A stretch of DNA of 64,000 nucleotides from positions 190,902 through 254,901 of the forward strand of contig MU394055.1 in NCBI GenBank assembly GCA_022578605.1, in the 5' to 3' direction. The notes beneath the pieces were generated by a model. It was given only the letters and a program-made list of their open reading frames with translations, was not told where the DNA came from and made no database searches. This document shows positions 22,191 to 35,503 of the stretch, in pieces. A program made the translations under genes and the position numbers. Position 1 is the stretch's first letter. Every line of letters begins with the position of its first letter. This DNA is from Camillea tinctor (lineage: Eukaryota > Ascomycota > Sordariomycetes > Xylariales > Xylariaceae).

Positions 22191-24462
22191 GGTCTGAATA
22201 TGCTTCAATTGTTGCCGCTAGGGCCCCTATATATTGCGACATTAACACTGATCTACATGACTTAGCATGCAGCTTAAACGGGGCCGATCACACGTTAAGA
22301 AGCTTACCTCGCAATTCCCGGACGTATCCATCCCTCTCTCTCTCTCTCTCTTTCTCCCCAAGCAGCCAGGCTGCCAGGTATAAAGTAACCCAGCATGCCC
22401 AGACTCGATCGCCTAACTTTAGAGCGAGTTGGACTAATATACCGGGGGCCGGGAAATAGGAGAACAAGGGAGAACATTGCAGCACAAGAGATTTAAAAAA
22501 GCTTAACTTCGTATGGTTACCACTTTATTCACTTACATCAATTACGCCAATTTAAGTAGCAAAACAGTTTTATAGCTTCCTACCTATAATAGTAGGTAGG
22601 TACCTGGGTATGCATCCATTTTATACTTAATGATGTCAGTGCATCTCTGACCATTGAACTTCTTACCCGCCTGTTTAGACTTATGTCATCCGAGTATACC
22701 TCCATATCCCAGTGTAGATAGATACATAGGTTAGTGCATTGGTCAACAATGAACCCCCTCTGTCCTCTCATTCAATTCGAAACAAGGGTGATCGCTAGAT
22801 CTGAGGAAAGGATGTAAAGTGGGATGTAAAGTGGGCTGTGCCACTGCACAATCTTCCTTTTTCATCAATGCTATTATAATTATAGTCTGATAATACGGAT
22901 TTCAGATACACTAGTATTTCCAGTCTCGCCGGATCAACCGGCTTTACTATATGAAGAAGGAGATACCGATGTGTCTATGGATCAATATATCTTTGAGTAG
23001 GTAGTTGAGTTACATACCTAATGTGGCAATGACAGAATTCATGTTCCGTGCTACTAAACTTGGTCCAACCTCATCATACTAACTAAAGAGAAAGCAATTA
23101 CAGAACATACCAGCCGTGAACTGGGTGAATATGTCGACATAATACACGGGAAATGGCGTGTTATACTCGTATAGCCATTTCTTGATTTCAGTATAAAAGT
23201 ATGTAAGCAAGAGGGTGGAAACTCACTCTCTACTATCCGGTACTCTCTATATATAAGCCCGAGTCAAGTACTCAGTTTTCACCCTCTCATATTTCTTTGC
23301 ATTCTCGTCCTTTTTTCTTAAACTATCTGTAAACAGCATCAGCCAACCACAGTTCTATCATATAAACCTGCTTGGCTTCGCGAGGCAGTCTCGTGGTATC
23401 CATTGCCATCAACAAGAATTCAACTCTCTTCAACCCTTGAACAGTGTTGATTCATATTACCCAAGCAATATGCTTAATAGAGGATAATGGTTTGATTCTA
23501 ATGTTTTTTCGAAGACGGGCGTTTAAAGGAACAATCTCGTTGCCGTCCGAAGGAAGCTTAAAATAAATCGTACTTTAGCTACACCTAAGTAGATTTCGGG
23601 TTTGGTGAGAAGACGCCCCCTTTATCAAATCGTATACTATGCCTAGAGGGTACACCATCTACTAACACAGAGTAGCAGGTATTATAAACGCTCGAGTGGG
23701 GAGTCGTTTTAAAATTCGACAGTCCTTGAGTGCGACTGATTAGGTTGCACGAAGTACTTTCACTAAAGCAAGGTATAAATCACGATAACTCAATAAGTAT
23801 TTAATGAAGATTTTAGTACAGCCTTTTAATAAGACTGAACCATACCCAGTTGTGTCTAGAAATTTCACCAGTATACCCCTAAACTCCTTATTAATATTGA
23901 CACACGGTTAACTTTTACAACATATAGAAGTTGGTTTTTCTTCTGATATTTCTAGGACTGTATCCTGTAGTAATGAGGGTAATCATATTTAATTAGGGTA
24001 GCATCAATTAATATACCGGCTCTAAATTATTTCGTCGTTATGATATTGGTAAGCACAGGTTTAGCATGCTTCTCATTGATTATAAGAAAAGACTTGGAAT
24101 TGGAAGTGTGATAGCGATCGGTAGTGAGATGGCTACTTGATCAAAGCCAGTAAGCATTCTGCCGCGTTGGACGTCAACAGAATGCCTAGGGATTATCGAT
24201 CAACCTATATTTTAACAACTATATATCAAGGATTCATTCCATAGCGCTTTCTCAGTAAGGTGTCCAGAAACCGACTCCTGATGTTTTCCCGGTAGTTATG
24301 CCAAAGACGAAACTCCCTGATCTCGACGCCAAATGACCAAAACCCATGCAGCAACCGTTGTATAATGCCTCCCCGTCTTGCGCCAGCCAACTACTCTAGA
24401 ATTACGAGAATAAGCGACGGTTCAACTGTCCACCTTGAGCGGTGTGGCTTGCATGCAGGCTT
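22191..24462. other. AT-rich gene-free region
   Basis: This stretch of about 2.3 kb runs between the fold-back element and the 3' end of the BAR-SH3 gene. It has a CT dinucleotide run at 22333-22356 and a 12-bp unit (GGATGTAAAGTG) in tandem near 22807-22832. The part 23400-24250 is rich in TA and has no ORF of note, as in decayed repeats, but I cannot name a parent element. Confidence 0.45.
22333..22356. repeat. CT microsatellite
   Basis: An essentially uninterrupted CT dinucleotide run lies in the gene-free region next to the fold-back element. Confidence 0.8.
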
Positions 24463-25998
24463 TTAGCCTACTTTCACATAGTTTCCTGCACGGAAGCTAT
24501 TAGCTTGAATGTTGCGCAGCCGGACTATGGCATATATACTTACCAGGAAATTGTCCCTGTTTCCCATGACATTTGCCAGTCCACCACTCATTCTCGTTCT
24601 GGGTCCTGTTGATTATTTCTATCACATCGCCAGCTCTGAAACTCAGGTCGCCTTCGGCCTGTGCGGAATAGTCATACAGAGCAGTAACGGTTTCTACAGC
24701 AGGAGTGGCAGCAAGCCGGCTGGGCTTGGGTTTCGGCGGAGGTGGTTTTGGCTTTCCTGCAGCAAGTGCTGCCAATGCTGGAGAGCCCGGGCTCTTTAGA
24801 GGTGGAGATAGAGGCGATTTTAATGAGGCAGCAGTGGCGGAGTAAGGCGGAGGAGGGTTTTCTATGCTTTCAGGTTGTTGTGCCGGTTGGCCATATTTTA
24901 TTGAAGCCAGGCTCGGCGAAGCGGAAGGAGAGACAGCAGGGGAGCCTGAGGATGGCCCGGCCGTGAGGAGACCAGCGGGCTTGGGCCCAGCCTCAATTGC
25001 GGCCGGCTTAGGTCCATACTTGGGAGGTCTTTGACGACCACTCGTCTTGAACTTCACAATCGTCAACTTTTCGGCTTGTTCCTGGATATCGCCGCGCTTC
25101 TTGAAGAAGGCCTCCTCGACGTCGAGAGTCAGGTCAAAGTAGCCAATGTCACAGCTCTGCATCTTCTCGTGCAGGGTGTAGAAGATGTTAAGCTGCATGT
25201 AATAGAAGGACTGGAAAAGTGGCTGGATGAATTGGCGTTCGAGTGCGAAAAGTTTGGGCAGTTCCTCCTTTAGTAGATCGTTGAAGTAGTTGAAGTCCTG
25301 CGTTGCTTGCTCTACATCACTTTCTGCCTTCCACAATGCCTTCTCGTCCTTGGCGCTTTTCTCCTTCTTGTCTTGTAATTTCTTGAGCGTGGCCTTGTGC
25401 CGGTCGTAGTCCAATTGTTTGTGGTCGCGCTTCGTTGCCGTCTTTCTAATAACCTTGAGGACATCGAGCAGTTCGTTCGCCGGGCGGATAACACGGGAAT
25501 CGATCATCTCAAGCTCGGGCTGGAGGGTTTCCTGCAAATCTTTCACTACGGCTTCGTATTCTTCGCAGGCGCGGATTCCTTCCGGGTTCCCGTGGACCAC
25601 GAGAGAGTCAGGATCGGACATGCGACCTGATATGGGCTTGTAGATTTCGGTCATGGCCTTGCTGAATTCGATCTGGTGGTTAAGCATGCCGTTGATGGCA
25701 TCGAAGTACTTTTTGCTCTCATCGTGAAGGCGCTTGGTCTCGTCCTCTAGCTCTTGGAATCGGCGCTCGGAATCGATAAAGACGGCATCCTTGGTGTGTT
25801 CGCCAATGTTGAACTTGGCCTTGAATTGTTGTGGTGCCTGTAGGTTGGTAGAGGGTGAATTAGTTGGGCCAATCACGCTTTGTCAGCTCGCCTCGCGAGC
25901 CTTGATAATGATGATGACGACGATGATGGTGTTCTCTTTCTTTCTTTCGCATTACTACTTACCCGGACCACGCTCTTCTGAAACCCTCTGAAGCTCAT
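24463..25998 (-). CDS. RVS167: Rvs167/Hob1-type BAR-SH3 protein (450 aa)
   Basis: An amphiphysin-like protein that senses and bends membranes at endocytic sites and links them to actin, normally paired with an Rvs161-type BAR protein. Exons are 25998-25963, 25837-24544 and 24485-24463. The first exon encodes only twelve residues (MSFRGFQKSVVR). Its phase-0 intron is 125 nt, and the protein resumes A-P-Q-Q-F-K-A-K-F. The BAR domain spans about residues 13-255. A Pro/Ala/Ser-rich linker with P-P-P-P-Y and K-P-K-P-P-P-P-K-P-K follows. The SH3 domain (about 390-450) has A-L-Y-D-Y, E-W-W-T-G and F-P-G-N-Y. The open frame runs past the last donor to 24500, but splicing at GTAAGT 24543 restores the canonical F-P-G-N-Y-V and stops at 24463. 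It is divergent to NFS1. Confidence 0.93.
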
Positions 25999-27999
25999 GG
26001 CTTTGTGTGCGTGTGAGTGAGCAGTATGGTAAGCAATTCTATACCTAACTCTGGAGACCGTCGGGATGTGATTGCGTGGCGGGGTATTTGGGAGGAATGG
26101 GTGGATGGAGTCAAGTTCGTGAGGTTTGTCTGTGTTCTTCTCAGCTTGCGGGCTTGCGAAAAGCCCCGCGTCCACAAAGTCGTCCTGGTTGTAGGTATTT
26201 GCAAAACAAAAATGTTTTATACAATAATGAGTAAGAAAAAGGGAAATAGTATAGAGATATCCTCCAAGGCAACCTTTTTGTCCAGCCAAGATTAGCAGGT
26301 TGTAGGTAGAAAGTAGTGGTGGTAAATGACGAAGTTCTCGTGGCAGTGCTCAAAATCGGATTCCTCAAGAAGTCCGTCGCAGTGTGGCTTTGGCGGCGCA
26401 AAAAAAAAAAAACCTAGATAATGTACTTATGTAGTACTACTTACATAAGGTTACATAAGAATTGGGCTACTAAGCAAAAGATTTGAGGGAATGCCTACAT
26501 ACATGTTCAGCTGAACAAGAATGGACCCGTACCTGTGTACTTACGTTAGGTACCTACTACCTTCCGAATATCCGGATATTCATATGAAATGATTACCTAG
26601 ACAAACCTTATCCATGTAGGTATGTAGGTGTCCCCTGTATGTACATACATACATACATACTATGTAGTACCTAACCAGTAACTCTGGTACATAACATTCA
26701 TCTCATGTAAGATCATCTAAACGATACGTACCTTGCCTACTGCCACCTACCTGAACTTTGAGTAACCAAACTTTATGTCCCTCTCTCTATCAGGCTTGTC
26801 TCCTACTACTATCTAATATAATTAAGACATAGCGGAATAGTTGTGTAATGCTAGTGTAGCTCACCACAAGCTTAGCCTGATGCAAATGCCTATCATTGCC
26901 CAATGGTTATACGCTACCCATAATGATGTCAGCGATGAGGGACGTGCACCTATTTCAACATGAATGGAATCAAAAAGAATTCCAGGGTTCTAATGTGAAC
27001 AAAGAATGTCGGAATCGGAATAAATCAAACCAAATACCTAATAAATTGAAATAAAGACCACAACGCGCGCAATACATATAGGATAAAATATATATGTCGC
27101 ACCTAGCTAGGTAATTTCAATGATTATTCGTCTCTTATCATGCTGCATATCGAATAGGTACCTGCTGTACCTAGACCAATATCCCTCTAGATCGTTCTAT
27201 CACAACTGGATGCCATCTTAAGATGGTGGGCATTTAAGAGATAAACAACAAACAATGAAAAGGAGATATCTCCAGACTTGCAAACTAAAGTTAGAAAATA
27301 AATTGCTGCCGATACGGTATTGTGATATTGATCCTCTTAGTACACCGATAGCAATTCTTGTAAGTGGAGGGTTATTTAATATGAAATCGAAGGGCACCTT
27401 ACCATAAAGTTGCCACCAAACCTGATCATGAGCGACATTATGTAGACATGAAATTTCCTTTGTTGTTGTCTAACTATAGGTCATCTATTAGGTATGCGAT
27501 CAACGTCATTTGGTACTCTAGTAAGCGTCATTCTATCCATGCAGCAGCGTAATGCTGGATTGGCATACTACTCCGTACGGCCCGGAGATCTGGAGATGGC
27601 CCCGGGCCAGGAATCCCTTAAAACCGATCCACTAGTAATGAGGCCTTGGATAGCTTAGGGAAGTTGTAGGTTCCAATATAATGGGACCAGCCCCTCATTA
27701 GGTACGTCTACTAAGTACTTACTTAAGTATAGGCCTATCCACGAATTAAAATGCACTAACCACCGATAAGACATCGTATCATACTTAATCCATCCCCGAT
27801 ATCACCGAGGCTTACTTTCTTTGGAAAAACACCGAGCTTCGGAGCTTTATTCAGGTAGAGCTTTTTATCAATTTGATTTTTTGCCATCGAGTTACTACTA
27901 TTCCTCCCCCCCCCCTTCCCTTTCAACTTCCCTTCTTTTTGATCATCATCTTCTCCACCTGGGCTTGGAATCCATCCTCGGCCTCCCCGTTATGCCAAC
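25999..27999. other. divergent RVS167/NFS1 intergenic region
   Basis: This 2 kb spacer holds both promoters. It contains a 13-nt A run at 26400-26412, CATA repeats at 26644-26660, scattered TAGGTA/TACCTA words and a pyrimidine-rich leader just before the NFS1 ATG (27900-27960). Small ORFs near 26000-26400 overlap the RVS167 leader and do not look coding. No gene is supported. Confidence 0.5.
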
Positions 28000-29737
28000 A
28001 TGGCGAACATAGCAACTTCTGCTCTGAGGCAGGCTTCCCGCCTTGGTCTCAAGCAGTCTTTCGCATCAACTCCTCTGCGTATATCCAGATATGCATCGAG
28101 AACAGCTGTCGCGGCTACTGCGCAGGCATCGCAGAGGACATATGTATCGGAGACGAAAAGAGACAATGCTCAAGTCAATATCGAAACAGCTATTAAGCTA
28201 GATAAGAAGGATTTTATGAATGACAAGGGCGAGCTCGTAATGCCAGGCTCAGGAGCCCCCGCAAATGCCACAGTGAGTCCTATGGCTGAGGTGTTGAAGG
28301 AGGCAACTTTAATGGAAGAGGGACAACGCCCGATTTACCTCGATATGCAAGCCACCACACCGGTTGACCCTAGGGTCTTGGATGCCATGTTGCCCTTCTT
28401 CGTTGGTATCTACGGTAATCCCCATTCACGGACGCATGCGTATGGATGGGAAAGTGAGAAAGCGGTTGAGGCAGCACGAGAGCATATTGCGAATCTCATT
28501 GGAGCCGACCCGAAGGAGATCATATTCACGAGTGGAGCAACGGAAAGTAACAACATGAGTATCAAAGGTGTTGCCAGGTTCTTCGGGCGATCGGGTAAAA
28601 AGAAGCACATCGTCACGAGCCAGACGGAACATAAATGCGTCCTTGACAGCTGCAGACATCTCCAAGATGAAGGCTTCGAGGTCACCTACCTCCCGGTCCA
28701 GAACAATGGTTTGATCAGTATCGAAGACCTTGAGGCAGCTATCCGGCCAGATACAGCCATTGTCAGTATCATGGCCGTCAACAACGAGATTGGTGTCATC
28801 CAGCCGTTAGAAGAGATCGGCAAGCTATGCCGTCAGAAGAAGGTCTTCTTCCACACCGATGCTGCCCAGGCAGTAGGGAAAATCCCTCTGGATGTCAATG
28901 CGATGCAAATCGATTTGATGTCTATTTCTTCACATAAGATCTATGGACCTAAGGGAATTGGCGCCTGCTATGTCCGGCGGCGACCGAGAGTCAGACTAGA
29001 TCCTATCATCAGCGGTGGTGGGCAAGAACGTGGGCTTCGGAGTGGTACTCTAGCTCCGCCTTTGGTTGTGGGCTTTGGCGAAGCCTGTCGCATTGCCAAA
29101 GAAGAGATGCAGGTATGTGATCTTATCCCTTACGTGTCGGCAATTACCTAGCCTTTTCATTACATGATGAACTGCTTTACAACATGCATGGCTTGCTGAA
29201 TTCCTTGACCGGAATTACTATGTTGATATAGCACATACGTCTGATTTTGACAACCCTTCATCCCTAAAGCTATCACAAACTGTGTGTACCGAATAGAACT
29301 AATTGATTATTCAGTACGACTCTAAACGCATCAAAACGTTGTCCGATCGGTTATTGAAGGGTCTTCTGGCTCTGGAACACACGGCCCAAAATGGTGATCC
29401 CAATCGCTTCTACCCCGGCTGTGTCAATGTTTCGTTTGCGTACGTTGAGGGCGAATCACTTCTCATGGCTCTGAAGGATATCGCGCTGTCGTCCGGTAGT
29501 GCATGCACTTCTGCATCGCTAGAGCCAAGTTACGTGTTAAGGGCACTAGGGAACAGTGACGAAAGTGCCCACAGCAGTATCAGATTCGGCATCGGTCGGT
29601 TCACCACGGAGCAGGAGATTGATTATGTCCTTAAAGCTGTTCAGGAGAGAGTTACTTTTCTCCGAGAATTGAGTCCTCTATGGGAATTAGTTCAGGAGGG
29701 AATCGATCTCAACACGATCGAGTGGAGCCAACATTAA
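28000..29737 (+). CDS. NFS1: NFS1 mitochondrial cysteine desulfurase (511 aa)
   Basis: A PLP enzyme that takes sulfur from cysteine for Fe-S cluster assembly on Isu and for tRNA thiolation, with Isd11 and frataxin, in the mitochondrial matrix. Exons are 28000-29112 and 29315-29737. The phase-0 intron of 202 nt (GTATGT to TTCAG) is longer than most here. The first ~50 residues are Arg/Ser/Ala-rich without acids, a typical matrix presequence. The class V aminotransferase fold starts at [20 protein letters not shown] is the PLP-ring block. The Schiff-base lysine is K313 in [10 protein letters not shown]. The persulfide cysteine is C435 in S-G-S-A-C-T-S. The C-terminus [13 protein letters not shown] is family-typical. 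The gene appears intact. Confidence 0.97.
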
Positions 29738-31344
29738 TCGAGGACTGATTTCCATTCATAAAGGTCTTTCATGTCCAGGGTTAGGGAAAAGTGACATTTT
29801 GAGTATTTTTTCTTTCTTCTTCTGTGTATATTGCAGGTTCGCATGATAAGGACAGCAGGGCTTACGGTCGTTTAAACGGATAGGGATCACGGCAGAGCTT
29901 CAATCATGATATGTGGGGGTTTCGGTTAGGGGTGTAATCTTCGTTATGCTCGCTGAAATAGCGTAGTATTGAGGTAAATTTGGGACGAGGCGGCAGAGAC
30001 AACGCGAAAGCGATTTCATGACTATTATACACACTGACACGAACATGTCACTGATACCATTGTACTTATAAAATTTCCGGAAGTCGTCTCACAATGGGCG
30101 ACATGTAGAAATCTCGACGGGTTGAAAAGGATGCCACAATTAGCAGACTGAGAATTTGACCTCCCTATTAAATTAATCTAGGTTAGGTATTGTCAGCCAA
30201 ACAAGGTCAGATCCAGATCTACTATCATGCAATTCCTGTGAGCTGAGCATGTGCTGAAAACCTGCTAAGAGTGTAGACGAGACCCCAGTGACTCAATGAG
30301 AGTAAGAAGAGCGGAGCATTTTTCGGAGCTCCTATTTTCCTAGCTGTCTATCTAGAGCATCGTCAAAAATTCCATCGATCATGCCTATAGCGCAGGTAGG
30401 TCACGCCCTTGCTACCACAGCCGTAACGTGCATCATCAGAACCCACTCTTGGATACTGAATGTTTCGTGTTGCCTCATTTGCCAACCGCCTACCTACATA
30501 AGCCAGGCGGACACCAACAAACATCTTAGACCCATGCTGCCATGCATATATATACACAATAACATCTTGACTAGGTACCTAAGTCAATCTAGATTGTTAG
30601 ATATGATATATGGTATAATGCATAATATGTAAAATCAAGTCAACTAAACTCTTCCTTTTCTCGCCATGGCTTATACCCACTTGAAGAATTAACATTTCGG
30701 AAGCGCCATTGAAAAGTATCGGTATTAAATAGATGGTAGACGTAAGTATGTAGCTGTTAAAGCGTCTCCTGACACCAGCGTCTACATAAACAAGAAACCT
30801 TGAGACATGATAGCGCCACACAAGGAGCACATTGAATTACGTATTTACGTACAACGTGTGAGAAGCAAAGGTAGATACTATCTGCTCAGCCTACCTCCTA
30901 GCTAACTTAGTGGATATATTTACATGTAGGTACGTAGCAGCTTAGGTTTTGTTTTTTTTCGTGACCCGGCCTTTGGTACTACTATTAATGACACAATCGA
31001 TGACGTTGTGGTTTCCTAAAACGGCAATCCTCTCAGTTTGGTAGGTTTTAGGTACATAGCCTACTTGCATTACCAACTTTACAAACGCCATCGTCACTTA
31101 CATCGAGATTTCAAGTTTCCCCTTTGATTGAATTACGTCTTTTTTCTTTACAATCACATGAGATTTCATAGAAGGTGACAATTTAGGCCACTTCGTCACT
31201 TATAAAAACTCTGTCCCTTTCTTCCAAGTCCACCTTCCCTTTCACAGTTCACCATTACAATCTCAACACCATCTTGCACAACAAACCATCACATCGAACT
31301 TACTTAACCCTAGCCTACTCTTTTTAAAGACCTCAACAACAAAA
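29738..31344. other. intergenic region between NFS1 and the CsbD-like gene
   Basis: This spacer of about 1.6 kb is AT-rich with repeated TAGGTA/TACCTA words. Its last 150 bp form the CsbD-like promoter (listed separately). Small ORFs near 30360-30830 are not convincing. Confidence 0.5.
31119..31207 (+). promoter_or_regulatory. candidate core promoter of the CsbD/Hmp1-like gene
   Basis: A TATAAAA box lies at 31201-31207, about 140 bp upstream of the ATG. It is followed by a pyrimidine-rich stretch and a CA/CT-rich leader, the usual layout of a strongly regulated fungal gene. A CCCCT word (stress response element type) is at 31119-31123. Both are short motifs, so the assignment depends on context: the downstream protein resembles stress-induced families. 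Confidence 0.45.
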
Positions 31345-32053
31345 ATGTCTAACGATAACACTTCCACCATCAAGTCGACTATCGACGCTGTCACCGGCGC
31401 TGCTCAGAACGCTCTCGGAAGTTTGACTGGCAACACGACTGACCAGGTATGTCGGCTCCGACTTGCGCTCTGCTTATTACCAAGCATCTGCGTTCAAGTT
31501 TCGAGTAGTTTTCAGAGGAGTTACTAATCAGGTAATTCATTTAGACAAAGGGACAGGCCAAGCAGGACAAAGCCGATGCTGAGTACCAGGCATCTCAGGC
31601 TACCGCCAAAGGTCCCGGTTTCACTGTGTCGTCATCCGGCGCAGTCAAGAAGGATGATCCTGACCGGATCTCGGGCTCTTACAACCAGACGGTGGGCGCT
31701 GCTAAGGAATTTGTAGGTGGAGTAACCGGTGCCGAGGTGAGTAAAGAATAGAAACTCGATGAAAAATTCGTATCCATGCTCATCCTTCATTACAGTCCCT
31801 CAAGGCTGCTGGACGTCGACAGAATGAAGAGGGTCGGCAACAGGAAGCCAAGGGCCAAGTCAACGACTACGCTGGCGGTATCGGTGACCGAGTAACTGGT
31901 ACCGTGGGAGGAGCTGTCGCTGGCCTCACGGGCAACCAGAAGGCAAAGGAAAGCTACCAAGACCAGCACGACTCCGGCAAGACGCAACAGCGAGGAGCCG
32001 AGCACGACATTTTAAAGAACGCTGAGGCCGAGTCCAACGCTGCTCACAAATAG
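31345..32053 (+). CDS. CsbD/Hmp1-like small stress protein with three repeats (183 aa)
   Basis: A small, hydrophilic, Ala/Gly/Gln-rich protein resembling fungal CsbD-like proteins, often labelled mismatched-base-pair and cruciform-DNA recognition protein (Hmp1 type), and LEA-like polypeptides. Exons are 31345-31446, 31545-31736 and 31796-32053, all phase 0. Three related units can be seen, near residues 13-50, 83-125 and 128-170. Each has a V-T-G-x-x-x-x-x-x-G-x-x-T-G core followed by a Gln/Lys-rich helix. Both introns fall just after this core, in units 1 and 2. There is no signal peptide or membrane segment. The biochemical role is uncertain: the cruciform-binding label comes from one family member, while CsbD proteins are general stress proteins. 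The promoter context fits stress induction. Confidence 0.75.
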
Positions 32054-35000
32054 GTGCAGCCCTTCTGATGACGAGTCAAGTATCACAGAACACATTACGG
32101 ACAGCACATTGCAGGCGGATGATTGATGGATGATATTATGATACCCACGAGAAAAAGTACTTCGCAGGAAGGGAGGCCATGGCTGCAGGACCCTAGCGTG
32201 GGATGACTTGCACAGCACGTCGTGGTAACTTTGAGTCGATAGCAGACCAGAAACAAGATTATTGTTTTCCCCCTCCTATATCTGATGCAACATGAGCGTA
32301 GTATCTTTGTTTCCGGTGGTTAGGCTATGGTGAGAATTTAGACAAGGGCAAGAAACATAGACACAAGCCCGTCAGCGACCGTTCCTGACAATTGGGCATG
32401 TTACCAACCTGTCGGTTTAGGACGAATGAGAAGCTGGCTTGTCCTCCCCGAATTTGGTACAAATTTCGGAAGCTGTCGATGCATCCCATGCGGCTCAAAC
32501 ATCCCTACTCCCTGCCTGGTCAACCAATGTCGAGCCTTTGCAGACGCATCGTACGTACCTTGGGTAGCGTTGCGCGGGCTCGCCGTATATTCCTGATCTC
32601 ACATGCTTCTATCAACGACCTTCTAGAACAAATAAGCGCCCAGCCTGTAAGATGTGGTTTATCGACAATGGAGTAGCGAGATTGTATTCGTCCATCCTGC
32701 TGTAATTAGTCACGGGTCAATCAACTGACCGAGAAGTTGGCGTCAAATTAGGGCGCTATGTAGCGACCACTAGGAGTTTTCTCTTGTTATTACCATCATC
32801 ATCATCCATATGATGATTACTACATACATAGCCTCTACCATAGGGGGCATCAAGTGATTCATACCTGTAGATACATGCGGTGCCGGTCCCACAAGGCTGC
32901 AGTAGGCTTGTTCTAATGGCAGATACCTAACCTAGGACATGCACTGCTGATTGCTGATCTCTCACTATTTTTCCGTGTTTCTCTCTGTTTGACGCAGGTT
33001 TTTGGGGCGACCGATGAGCTTTAGGCGCACCGAGGTAGACCAGATCGGGAATGACAAGCGTCTTTAGGCGAGGTCCAACTTATTTTCCGTTGCGTGACTC
33101 AAGTTAAACAATAGTGTGGATGAACAAGAGAAGAGAGACAGAAGAAAAAGGGGGGGCTGGAAAGGGGGGAAAGGATTGGTTGCCAACACATTGGTATGAA
33201 CATCATAAGCTACTACTATAAACCGGTCTCTATGTGTAAAAAAAAAAAAAATAAGAAGAAGGGGAAAAAAAAAAGTTGGTATTTCACTCTGAATGGAGGT
33301 TAAACGATGCAGGGAGTGATATGTAAATTAAGATGGTTTGTGTCAGGTGAACCTTTTTAAATCGCCTGTTTTCTTTTTTTCTCTACTTCTTTTTCTTCTT
33401 CTCCCTTTCTTGTTTAAGTTCGGTATATCCATATAACTTCTAGGGGCTTAGGCAAGGTTATCAGGTGAGGAAGGTAGGTAAGCAAGGTACGTATGTATTG
33501 TACATAACCTATTACTACTACATACAACATACAACCACCAGATTACACACATAAAGGTCTTATAAGTCCATAAGTACTATACATAAGTTCCGTGCACCAA
33601 AACCGTGGGTTACCCGCAGTGGGTTTTACATACATACACGGTTACTTTTACGGGTTTACGGGGAGGCGTCAATGCCAACCCTGCCTCCCCCATCCCATGC
33701 TGCCCATCCCGGTCTCCCCCATTCTTCCCATTACAAAGACTTGTGTGTGCCTTGTTACTGTGGAGCCGCCTCTCTTAAACAACACATGATAACTTCACTC
33801 TTCAACATCGTTTTGGCCCCCAACCCTGCCCTAATATCCCCTTTGAGCCTTGGGAGCCGCAGAACCACCACAGGCTCCCATCCCAGAAATCCCTAGACCC
33901 ACGCAGCAGCCTATTTCCTCATGCGAGACAAGCTTGGCCCTTTACCAATAGATGGCCCCCAACCCGAACCTCGAAATCTTGACATCATCTTTGGGCGTGA
34001 GCGATGGGCTTGCGCCTGAGGTTAGTCCTATCTACAGCACGACATGAGCAGCACTACCCTGGTTTCCCCCTTAATATCTGATCATGAGTGTTATGACGAC
34101 TCCCTTCCCTTTTCTCTACGTCCACCGTTACCGTAACCGTCGGTGGCTCCCCCAAGGGCTCTGTAGCCTCGGTGAGGACCCGACTTACACCAATTGCCGA
34201 CGGGACTCTCTCTCTGACGAAGTTACATAGTACCTGCGGATGTTGTACCTAATTCACAGTAGTCAGACTTGCTCGTTCAGATATCCAACAGGCTAGTGTG
34301 TGACAACTTGGTGACAACTTGGCCCGGCTCAACTCTGATTCGATTGTCGGACAGTAGTCGGACGGTAGCAGACCAAACCCAGCCATCTTGTAGTCTCGTA
34401 GCAGCCAGGCATCTAGAAGTGTTACACCGCACGCATAGAAGAAAATGGTTTGCCCTGAATTACGAGCTTGTACTAGACAATGCCGTTCAGGCAAGTTGAA
34501 GGTTATCTGCTAGATCTGATGGACGCCGTTACGAGCTGGCGGGCGTCGTCCCAGTCATTGGCGCGAGGAATCTTGGGGCTGTTTAAGGGGGTGCGGTGTT
34601 TCCTTTCCGGCTTACGCCTCATAGCAGGACTAAAAAGCTATGGGGCAGACCATGGAGTTGCGAGAGACATTCTAGAAGAGCAGAGTCATTCCGTACTCTC
34701 CACCTACAAGCTGCTCACTTAAAAGTCTTAGCAAAGCACTTCCTCGGCCCAACCCGAGAACACCAACTTTCTTCAAGAACTAGGCCGTAACCAACATTTC
34801 GTCAGGCAACACTGTCGTTGATTAAGCTTGGTATGTAACTGAATATCACTGGTTCCCAGTGCGGAAGCCCACACAGCTCGGCTTTCAAGGGTCTCGTACA
34901 GGAAACTTGCAAATCCCTGCTTAAGTCGGTTGTCTACTGCTACGACTAAGGACAAAAGTCTACCGACGTCTCCCGAGAATACCTGACGAGATAGATTCAA

Positions 35001-35503
35001 CTTGACTAGAACATAATATACTGTCCCCTGAGGTATCTATCTCACATCTTATTAAACCTCCTAGACCCACTTTGGTGAAGGTCATTCCCGACTACGTCGT
35101 ACTGTCTGGATTGTTTTGTCGACACGCAGCTCACTTTAGAAGCGGCTTTGAAGGATTCTCCCCGGGATTTCGGCGTACTCCATCATAGAGACAGAGATTA
35201 GCTCCCAAATCTTTACTTGCCTCCCCCAGACATCTCCTGGTCCTGTTAGGTTCAAGAGTCCCGAGTGACACCCGTTCATCTCCTTCTTTATCTGATAGCT
35301 ACCCCAACAGCATCTCTGACTCCTTGATCATCTACCACACCAAACAGATTGAGCTATTTCCGTTGTATCATCTGCCTGTGTACGAGCCTCGAGACGTACT
35401 GCGAGCAAAGTAGCAGGCTAGTCAGCATTGAGCGTGGCCACGGCTCTACCCCTTAGTCTGAAACGTTTAAGAACCAGGAGTTGCCTCGCACAAAATACCG
35501 ACC
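32054..35503. other. gene-poor region
   Basis: This 3.4 kb spacer contains A-runs at 33239-33275 and pyrimidine tracts. Small ORFs at 32392-32676 and 34480-34722 have protein-like stretches but no domain I recognise and no clear exon structure. I do not call a gene. Confidence 0.45.

Noticed and set aside
24500..24542. Read-through C-terminus of the BAR-SH3 ORF
   Set aside because: Reading through the GTAAGT donor destroys the SH3 end. Splicing to 24485 restores F-P-G-N-Y-V.
34480..34722. 80-codon plus-strand ORF
   Set aside because: It is protein-like in composition but has no domain, no partner exons and no start context that stands out.
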